Assembly: GCA_934167135.1 (NCBI GenBank)
Contig: CAKPKI010000012.1
Location: 1-23,733 of the forward strand
Origin: an uncultured Clostridia bacterium
Lineage (GTDB): Bacteria; Bacillota; Clostridia; TANB77; CAG-508
DNA length: 23,733 bases
Direction: 5' to 3'
A model generated the notes under the pieces. It was not told where the DNA came from and searched no databases. It saw only the letters and a list, made by a program, of their open reading frames with translations. The position numbers and the translations under genes were made by a program. The stretch's first letter is position 1; every line of letters begins with the position of its first letter. Positions 15,019-21,915 of the stretch are shown piece after piece.

Positions 15019-16782
15019 CTATCTTTCTAATTTATTTAATTCTTCCTCTACGATTCTGTAATATTCTTTTGCATAACGATATTGACGAAGTGAATATTCT
15101 CCAAATTCAATTCCTAAATTTCTCTTGTATTCACACCAATTGCTCCATAATAAACCACCAATCGCAATATAACAATAAATCTTTATTCGAATTTTCTCAC
15201 TACATTGATTTACAAAATAATCATTAATCAAATTATCTACTTGCTCTCTATTATACAATGAATATATACAAAACATCGCAACATCAACATGTGGATCTTG
15301 CATCCCTGCATATTCCCAGTCTATTAGCCGAATATCTTCTTTTCCATCTTTCTCTATAAATAAAAAATTATCCGGAACAGCATCTATATGTGTTAATACT
15401 TTTTCCTCCGCATTTTCTTCTACATATTTTTTTAAGGATAATACATTCTTTTTCGTATTTAAATAATCTTTATATACTGACGGTTTTCCATCCCATAGTT
15501 TCTCATAAAATTCAATTTGTCCAAACATATCAAAATCATGATTCACTTTTAATTTTTTATCATGAAAATCATGTAGACGTTTCATACACTTCTTGACATC
15601 TTCTTCATTAAACGGATCACAAACTCGTGCATTTTCCAAAAACTCTGTAATTTTATATCCGTTTTCTGGATTTATATAAGTAATATCATCACAGATATTT
15701 TTATCTTTTATACAATTATATACCTCTGCTTCTTCTCTACGATTTATTAACTGATCCGTTCCTTCTCCTGGAATACGCATAATATATTTTTTCGATTTAC
15801 ATTCAAACAAAAATGAGCGATTTGTCATACCCTTTTTTAAAACAGATATATTTTCCACTGCGCTGGCCTTTACATTTAAAGCTTCACAAATAACATCAAT
15901 TGCATCCGTTTTTAACTGATTAGAATTGCTATCCAATTCTCTTAATTGCTCATAAGTATTAATTTCAACAATATCCAATGAATGAACTACTTTTGCAAAT
16001 ACAATCATACGATCTTTCTTATATAATGCTTCTTCCCAAAATGCATCATCAAAATGATGATCTTTTGATAGTTCCAAGATTTTCTGTTTTACAAAATCTG
16101 CATCTTCATCTACTAAATAGCAAATACCAATCATAGAATTTCCGCCAAAATTCTTTTGTACTGATACTAACTCCATTTTTCGATTAACTCTAACATCACT
16201 TTCGTCATCTACCAAATCACTCACCATATACCATGAATATAATTCATATTTTGAAAATGGATTTTTATTACACCATATATCACATGGAATTACATAAGCA
16301 TTTAATAAATGTTCTGCTGCTAATTTCATTGAATATAAATTATTTTTTGTTGCATACTCTGAATTAACTATTAGCTCTACACCAAACGCATCTATTAAAT
16401 ATTCATATTGTTCTTTCATAAATCCAACAACAATATATATTTCCGTAATTCCGACCTCATGAAGTTGTCTTATTGTTCTTTCTATTAAAATTTCTCCATT
16501 AACTTCTAATAATCCTTTGGATGTTTCTGTATTAATCGGAACCATTCTCATCCCAAAACCAGCTGCTAAAATAATTGCTCTTTTAGGTTTTTTCTGTTCA
16601 ATCTCATCATATGCTTTTCTGGTTAATCCTATGGTTTCATTAAGATATTCCTTTTCTATTAATGATTTAATACAACGATTTACAACCCCCAATGAATGCC
16701 CTGTTTTTTCTGATAATATTCTTTGATTTATATAGGGTTCCAATAATAAAACATTTAATATATCTCTTTCTTGTTTGTTCAT
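15019..16782 (-). CDS. Winged-helix / LicC-like nucleotidyltransferase / LicA-like choline kinase fusion
   Basis: A 587-residue three-part protein. Residues 1-60 form a winged helix (ERDILNVLLLEPYINQR, then HSLGVVNRCIKSLIEKEYL). Residues 67-290 are a LicC-type nucleotidyltransferase with AAGFGMRM..N.ETSKGLLEV (73-94). Residues 300-585 are a choline/aminoglycoside kinase with HIDAVPDN (465-472) and LIDWEYAG (486-493). The kinase would make phosphocholine, which the LicC domain or the separate LicC then activates. In the LicC domain the usual D.D pair reads PCD (166-168) and the usual WD reads WE (249-250), so its activity or substrate may differ. I chose ATG 16782, with AAAGGA 7 nt upstream, over the ATG eight codons earlier, which lacks a good site. 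LicC-LicA fusions are known in Treponema. The winged helix suggests autoregulation or is a structural add-on. Confidence 0.85.
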   Translation of the reverse strand: MNKQERDILNVLLLEPYINQRILSEKTGHSLGVVNRCIKSLIEKEYLNETIGLTRKAYDEIEQKKPKRAIILAAGFGMRMVPINTETSKGLLEVNGEILIERTIRQLHEVGITEIYIVVGFMKEQYEYLIDAFGVELIVNSEYATKNNLYSMKLAAEHLLNAYVIPCDIWCNKNPFSKYELYSWYMVSDLVDDESDVRVNRKMELVSVQKNFGGNSMIGICYLVDEDADFVKQKILELSKDHHFDDAFWEEALYKKDRMIVFAKVVHSLDIVEINTYEQLRELDSNSNQLKTDAIDVICEALNVKASAVENISVLKKGMTNRSFLFECKSKKYIMRIPGEGTDQLINRREEAEVYNCIKDKNICDDITYINPENGYKITEFLENARVCDPFNEEDVKKCMKRLHDFHDKKLKVNHDFDMFGQIEFYEKLWDGKPSVYKDYLNTKKNVLSLKKYVEENAEEKVLTHIDAVPDNFLFIEKDGKEDIRLIDWEYAGMQDPHVDVAMFCIYSLYNREQVDNLINDYFVNQCSEKIRIKIYCYIAIGGLLWSNWCEYKRNLGIEFGEYSLRQYRYAKEYYRIVEEELNKLER

Positions 16783-16983
16783 ATCATTTCCTTTCTTGTT
16801 TTTCATGAACTTACATTTCCCAAAAATTTAATTAACAGTAGCATCCTTTCGAATTACCCTGACAAAAGTTTTATGTACTGTCTCTTTCTATGTCTTCACA
16901 TCTTCATACCATCTCTTTTTTCAAAACTTGCCCCCAATATTCCTAGTAATAAATATTTTCTCTTTAGAAATTTTCCATATTCG

Positions 16984-17136
16984 TTAAAAATCTTTGAAAC
17001 TCTTTTTGCAAATGATAAATACTGTTTTATTAATTTCTGCTTTCATATTGATAAATAAAATAACTCTTGATAATTTTCCATTTGGACCAATTTTTTGCAA
17101 TTTGTTTAATTCTTTTCCAAATATAAGTTTGACTTT
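16984..17136 (-). pseudogene. Decayed nucleotidyltransferase fragment
   Basis: The 362-bp gap between licD and the licC/licA fusion contains an open stretch of 50 codons that resembles residues 16-61 of the nucleotidyltransferase at 7799-8716. Both have F-G, then K/Q-L, then (M/I)GPNG, then NK.VFII.K..FK(E/D)F, with one residue of gap. The N-terminal glycine loop is missing and a TAA ends the frame right after FKDF. No further similarity is obvious downstream. A second, unrelated-looking open stretch of about 28 codons in another frame follows to about 16900. This is a gene remnant. Confidence 0.6.
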
Positions 17137-17144
17137 TTATTTCA

Positions 17145-17963
17145 CTATAATATTTCTATCTGTCCAAAATCTAAGTATTTTATTTGATGAGTTACTCTCT
17201 CTTCTTTAGATGGCAATTTCATATAATCTCCATACGCCACTTTTAAAAAATAATCATATTTTTGTGGAATATTAAACATTTCATCTTCAAATATGTGTTT
17301 TTCTGTTTTTCTCAAAACATCTTCTGGAAAAAACCAATAACTATAGCATGATCCAGCCTGAATTCCCATCATTTCCGTATTATGATGTTTCAAATATAAA
17401 CGTTCCACATTCTTCCTCAAAAATCGCATTGTACAAACTTTACCAAGTATGTCCGTTGGTAAAAATTTAATTCTTTTTTTTACCCCTTTTCCTTTCCAAA
17501 CCTTATATCCACACTTAGACATGATTGCTTGCGCTAAAAATGTCATTTGAAGCCCTTCAAATTTTCTTTCCATATTATTATCAGAAACATAGTAGTATGG
17601 AAAAACATCAACAAAAATTTCATTGTGCTCAAACCCTTCATTTCCAATAGATTCAATATATGTTGTGCCTTTTAAGCGAATCTTACTAAATACATAAGGA
17701 TTTTTAGAATTTGTTTCATAGTTATCTAGAAAAAATTTATTGTCCAATTCTTTAGGTGCTATTGATACAAATTTTGCATAATCATCATAACACATACCAA
17801 TATCCATATCATCATCCCATGGAATAAATCCATTATGTCGAACTGCGCCCAACATAGATCCTGAATCCAAAAAATAATTAATACTATTTTTTTCACATAT
17901 TCTTTTTATTTCTCGTGCAATCATTAGTTGTGCACGCCTTAGTTTAAATACATTCTCTTTCAT
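17145..17963 (-). CDS. licD: LicD-family phosphocholine transferase
   Basis: A 272-residue protein with the LicD nucleotidyltransferase-fold signature: YFLDSGSMLGAVRHNGFIPW followed by DDDMDIG (residues 30-56), where the Asp residues bind metal. LicD proteins transfer phosphocholine, or in some relatives other phosphodiester-linked groups, from the CDP-activated form onto sugar residues of surface polymers. The rest (60-272) is typical for size and has YSYWFFPEDV, common in the family. The start ATG 17963 has AAGGA about 9 nt upstream and lies 2 nt after the GT4 stop, so the two are coupled. With the LicA, LicC and transporter genes nearby it completes a phosphocholine-decoration pathway. Confidence 0.9.
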   Translation of the reverse strand: MKENVFKLRRAQLMIAREIKRICEKNSINYFLDSGSMLGAVRHNGFIPWDDDMDIGMCYDDYAKFVSIAPKELDNKFFLDNYETNSKNPYVFSKIRLKGTTYIESIGNEGFEHNEIFVDVFPYYYVSDNNMERKFEGLQMTFLAQAIMSKCGYKVWKGKGVKKRIKFLPTDILGKVCTMRFLRKNVERLYLKHHNTEMMGIQAGSCYSYWFFPEDVLRKTEKHIFEDEMFNIPQKYDYFLKVAYGDYMKLPSKEERVTHQIKYLDFGQIEIL

Positions 17964-17965
17964 TA

Positions 17966-19078
17966 TTAATATTCCTTTTTCATCAATACACTGTATTTTG
18001 CATACAGTGTATCCACTGTATTCTTTATTGAAAATTGTTCAGCCCGTTTTTTTGCATGTTCAGAAATGCTTATTATATTATTATCCTGAATTTTTTTTAG
18101 TACATCATCAATTTTTTCTTCTAATGCCTCGCTTGATATTGATTCGCAAATAAATCCATTTTTCCCATTTTCTATAATTTCAGGAATTCCTCCTACTTTA
18201 TTAGAAATGCATGGAATTCCAAATGCCATAGCTTCAACAATTGATATTCCAAACACTTCTTGCCACACTGAAGGATAGACAAAAATATCTGCACTTTTTA
18301 AAAAAGATATTACATCTCTTTGCTGTCCAAAAAAAGTCGTAATATTATCTATAGAAAGACTCCTTGAAAGCTCTTCTAAATATCCTCGTTCTGATCCATC
18401 TCCAATTATCGATAATTTTACTGAATACTTTGTCTTTATCATCTTCACTGCTTTCAAAAGTAACTCTACTCCTTTTACTTTTTCAAGACGACCAATATAC
18501 ATAATATTAAAAGGTTCTTTATTTTTAGGTATCCACCTATATCCAGCCTCTAATTTATCAATACCTATACCGTTATATACCACTACCGACTTTTTTTCTA
18601 CGATATTAAATTCCTTTTCATAACTTTTCTTTCCAGCTTTTGAAACAAAAATATTTAAATCTGAATTAGACAAACCTTTTTGAAAAATAAAATGCGCAAA
18701 TGCTCTTTTCAGAATGTTAGAAGGATAAAAATATTCTTCTTCATAACATGAATGTATAAATGTGACATATTTCTTTTTCAAAGTTTTCATCAACAAATAA
18801 TGATAAAATTTCAGAAATGGATCCCCATGATGTACAACAATAATATCATATTCTTTTGCTATATTTCTTATTTTTGAAAATTTTTTTAGGCTTATTTTTC
18901 TTCCATCTCCACTCAAACAGTATGTTTTTAATCCCATACTTTTCATTTGTTGGTAAATTGGTCCATCTCCAAATACAAAACAAAATCCATTTTCAAACTC
19001 GCTATTAATCCCTATATCCCTACACAGACTTTCTATCCCACCAGATTTCCCACTTGTGAGTAAATTTAAAACTTTCAT
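17966..19078 (-). CDS. Glycosyltransferase family 4
   Basis: A 370-residue GT-B enzyme. The N-terminal domain has a glycine loop (TSGKSGGIE, residues 8-16). The C-terminal Glycos_transf_1 domain starts near NIMYIGRLEKVKGVELLLKA (191-210) and carries the E-x7-E motif (Glu274, Glu282, in QEVFGISIVEAMAFG) that holds the nucleotide sugar. It would add one sugar to the lipid-linked repeat unit at the cytoplasmic face. AAGGAAGG lies just before ATG 19078. The last codons contain an 11-bp perfect inverted repeat (see the repeat entry). It is coupled to licD downstream. Donor and acceptor sugars are unknown. Confidence 0.9.
   Translation of the reverse strand: MKVLNLLTSGKSGGIESLCRDIGINSEFENGFCFVFGDGPIYQQMKSMGLKTYCLSGDGRKISLKKFSKIRNIAKEYDIIVVHHGDPFLKFYHYLLMKTLKKKYVTFIHSCYEEEYFYPSNILKRAFAHFIFQKGLSNSDLNIFVSKAGKKSYEKEFNIVEKKSVVVYNGIGIDKLEAGYRWIPKNKEPFNIMYIGRLEKVKGVELLLKAVKMIKTKYSVKLSIIGDGSERGYLEELSRSLSIDNITTFFGQQRDVISFLKSADIFVYPSVWQEVFGISIVEAMAFGIPCISNKVGGIPEIIENGKNGFICESISSEALEEKIDDVLKKIQDNNIISISEHAKKRAEQFSIKNTVDTLYAKYSVLMKKEY
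17986..18012. repeat. 11-bp perfect inverted repeat inside the 3' end of the GT4 gene
   Basis: ATACACTGTAT (17986-17996) and ATACAGTGTAT (18002-18012) are exact reverse complements separated by 5 nt. A further direct ACTGTAT follows at about 18015-18021. The stem would form in the transcript just upstream of the licD start. It encodes part of a normal C-terminal helix, so chance is possible. A processing site or attenuating hairpin are the alternatives. Confidence 0.45.
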
Positions 19079-19421
19079 CGCATACCTTCCTTTAATACTG
19101 TTCCACCATTCCTGACTACTTTTAACACACTAATAATTTTAATTATTGTAATACAAGATATAATGTTTTTATTTCTTCTTATTAGTTTTTCTTCTTTCCT
19201 GTTACTCAATTATTCCCCATTTGCAGAAAACAGCTTTTGTTTTTTCTTTTGTTATTTTATTTAATAACACCAGTCAATTTCTAATAATAATATTGTTGTA
19301 ATTAACACAAAGTCGATTTTTCCACAAATAAAACATGTCACAATATAACTAACAAAAATAACAGTAAATAATACAAAAACTCTTTCAATTACTTCTACAA
19401 CTATCTATCATTTTTCCTACT
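19079..19421 (-). other. 343-bp intergenic region with a hydrophobic ORF remnant
   Basis: There is no intact gene between the GT2 and GT4 genes. One minus-strand frame is open for 47 codons (19261-19404) and is strongly hydrophobic (ERVFVLFTVIFVSYIV then FVLITTILLLEI). It has no start codon or ribosome site and looks like the tail of a lost membrane protein. A small AT palindrome (AATAATT/AATTATT) lies near 19131-19146. I see no convincing promoter or terminator. Confidence 0.35.
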
Positions 19422-20438
19422 TTATTTTCCCATTATACTTCTCATCATATCATACATCCTCATTATCATAACTTGCATACAAATAGGAAATTTAGTTCCT
19501 AAACACATTTGAATCTGAACTAATTTTCCTGCCCATGGAGCTTTTCGCTTTTGCCCAATCTGAGAGTTCTGCATATATGTATACCATTTATATACATCTG
19601 AATAATCAATCCTCTTTTTTTTTGAACTTCTCGCATTTTGCAATAAATCATGCAATAAAGTCCACTGAAGAACACATAACGAATCTTTAATTATATCGTC
19701 TATATCTGAAGTTCTAAAAAAATTCTTCATCAATCTCATTTGTAACATACTTTGTTGATATAAATCACTTTTATATCGTCTAACTGCTGAATTTGATAAT
19801 ATTCGATAATAATATCCATATGTATTAATTAAGCTTGCTTTTTGTGCATGGCTTATGTAATCCATCAAAAATACAGCATCTTCACCAATATAAAGCTTTT
19901 CATTAAACAAAATATTATTCTCATCAATCACACTTTTTTTAAATAGTTTGCCCCATACAGCCCGAATATAGTCTCCACAATAAAATTCATTTGTATAATT
20001 AGAAATGATTGCTGCTTGTATATACCCGAAATCATTCTGACTATATTTTATATCCTTAGATTTTTTTATTCCATTTTCATTAACAATCCAAGCATTCCAT
20101 CCAATAATATCTGATTTTGTCTCATTTATTTTTTTTACCGCAAAACTAATTATATTTCTATCAAGATAATCGTCTGAATCTACAAATGTTATATATTCTC
20201 CTTTTGCATTTCGAATTCCTTCATTTCTAGCAGAAGAAACTCCCCCATTTTTCTTTTTAATATATCTGATTCTTGAATCAATTTTTGAATATTCACGACA
20301 TACCACAGATGTATCATCTGTCGATCCATCATCCACAAGCAATATTTCAATATTTTGGTAACTTTGATTCATAAGACTCTCTATACACCTCGACAAATAT
20401 TTAACCGAATTATAAATTGGTACAATAATACTTACCAT
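19422..20438 (-). CDS. Glycosyltransferase family 2
   Basis: A 338-residue GT-A enzyme. SIIVPIYNSVKYLSRCIESL opens the fold, DDGST (36-40) binds the nucleotide, GGVSSARNEGI (65-75) is the usual acceptor-side loop, and DSDD (87-90) is the metal-binding motif. The remaining 240 residues have the length and character of the EpsJ/WaaV-like branch and contain GEDAVFLMDY, the ED motif expected for the catalytic base. It transfers a sugar during repeat-unit assembly. The ATG at 20438 lies inside the 3' end of the polymerase gene (29-nt overlap), with GGGAG 10 nt upstream, so translation is likely coupled. Confidence 0.9.
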   Translation of the reverse strand: MVSIIVPIYNSVKYLSRCIESLMNQSYQNIEILLVDDGSTDDTSVVCREYSKIDSRIRYIKKKNGGVSSARNEGIRNAKGEYITFVDSDDYLDRNIISFAVKKINETKSDIIGWNAWIVNENGIKKSKDIKYSQNDFGYIQAAIISNYTNEFYCGDYIRAVWGKLFKKSVIDENNILFNEKLYIGEDAVFLMDYISHAQKASLINTYGYYYRILSNSAVRRYKSDLYQQSMLQMRLMKNFFRTSDIDDIIKDSLCVLQWTLLHDLLQNARSSKKKRIDYSDVYKWYTYMQNSQIGQKRKAPWAGKLVQIQMCLGTKFPICMQVMIMRMYDMMRSIMGK

Positions 20439-21561
20439 TTTTATTTTTCTCCCTTTTGTTTAATAACGTTGCACACAACAAAATAGGAAAACATTCATAA
20501 CCATTTATTCCATGTACTTCTGTCATCCCATATAAAGCCCATGCAATTATAAATATAGATGTTTTTACATTCTTTTTTTTTGCCAATAAATAAAAACATA
20601 TGCAAATAATAATTAACCAAATAATCCCTATATTACTCATAAAATATACATAAGCATTATCAAACGTAAAATTATTTAATTTCCAATACTGATCATATAT
20701 TACTTTAATATTAGACATATTCTGCCCAAATAATGATATCCCATAATGATATAATGCATATGCAACTAATCTAATTCTATAAGACAATATATTGTCAATC
20801 ACAAAAGCAATATTATTTCCTCCCATATACATCATCGTAAGTACATAAGTAATAATCGTTAGCATAGGAGTTATAAGCTGTGCAATAATCGAAATGATAT
20901 TGTTAATTCTTTTTTTATTCCTTCTCACCAACACTAACAACAATAATAAGCAAACAATATTCACTAAAAATGTTCTCGTTTTTGTAAAACAACATACAAT
21001 CAAAGTCAATAAAGCTATTTCCAAAATATTTTTTCTTTTTATTTTATCAAAATTTATATACACCCACATTAAAATTAGATTAAATAACATCATTGAAAAA
21101 GTATTTGGATGTGTAAATCCAAAATTATACCTTATCTCACCTGATATTTCTGTTACAATCAACTTATCACCAATTAACGACATTATACACGACATTATAA
21201 TTATCAACAAAAAAAATAATAATTCAATCTGATATATATATTTTATAATCTTATCAATATCTTCTTTTCTAATTGCAAAACAAGTAATAATTGTAATCAA
21301 AAAACCAACATTTCCAATCTGTATTGCAGAATAAAATCCAACTAGAGCAACCGCACTATATATAATTAATGTAACCTTAGAATACCTTTTTTCAGCCATA
21401 CATAATACAAATAAAAATGTAGCTAAAATTGCTAAAATATTATCAATCATATCATTATATGCAATAAGTGTTGTATATGACAAAAATGTCTTTATTATCA
21501 GCATAAACATTGCAATCTTGATTTTCTTATCAATTTTAAGTATTTTTACTTTTAATTCCAT
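20410..21561 (-). CDS. wzy: Wzy-like polysaccharide polymerase (multi-TM)
   Basis: A 383-residue integral membrane protein with about ten or more hydrophobic segments and an extracytoplasmic-loop pattern typical of O-antigen polymerases. The segment FGFTHPNTFSMMLFNLILMW carries the HPN motif common in Wzy-type proteins of Gram-positive bacteria. It would join flipped repeat units at the outer membrane face of the cell, working with the flippase at 9800-11362. It is the first gene after a 354-bp intergenic region, which makes it a candidate first gene of a transcript, although its ribosome site is weak (GGTAAAAAAGTGG). Wzy proteins are poorly conserved, so the call leans on topology and context. 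Confidence 0.75.
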   Translation of the reverse strand: MELKVKILKIDKKIKIAMFMLIIKTFLSYTTLIAYNDMIDNILAILATFLFVLCMAEKRYSKVTLIIYSAVALVGFYSAIQIGNVGFLITIITCFAIRKEDIDKIIKYIYQIELLFFLLIIIMSCIMSLIGDKLIVTEISGEIRYNFGFTHPNTFSMMLFNLILMWVYINFDKIKRKNILEIALLTLIVCCFTKTRTFLVNIVCLLLLLVLVRRNKKRINNIISIIAQLITPMLTIITYVLTMMYMGGNNIAFVIDNILSYRIRLVAYALYHYGISLFGQNMSNIKVIYDQYWKLNNFTFDNAYVYFMSNIGIIWLIIICICFYLLAKKKNVKTSIFIIAWALYGMTEVHGINGYECFPILLCATLLNKREKNKNGKYYCTNL

Positions 21562-21915
21562 AATCTACCACTTTTTTACCTTTTTATTCTTTATTTGAAA
21601 TTCTATTACTTCCTACATTTTTAGATTTTGTTTTTCTCAAAACATTTATTTATCATTCACAAAATCAATTTATAATCATGTTTCCAAAAAATCATTATAT
21701 ATATTGATAAAATTATTACTTATAATCAATAACTGAATTTTTCTTAAAATAGTTGTTAGTACACCTTTTATTCTTGTTCAAAACAAATACTTTATATAAT
21801 ACATACAAATGATGTTTTTATTATCTACTAGCCTTCTACAGAGCAGAATATCCTACTCATTTTATGCCTATAGATATAATTCAAGTACATATTATTATAT
21901 CATCTTTTTCATTCT
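21562..21915. other. 354-bp AT-rich intergenic region
   Basis: No gene, RNA or strong hairpin is visible between the radical SAM fusion and the polymerase gene. Minus-strand -10-like sequences (TATATAAT near 21694-21701) and TTG(A/T) hexamers occur, but none has correct 16-18 nt spacing. No GC-rich stem with a T-run follows the radical SAM gene. Base composition changes sharply here from the G+C-richer fusion gene to the AT-rich cassette, so it is a likely recombination boundary. Confidence 0.4.
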
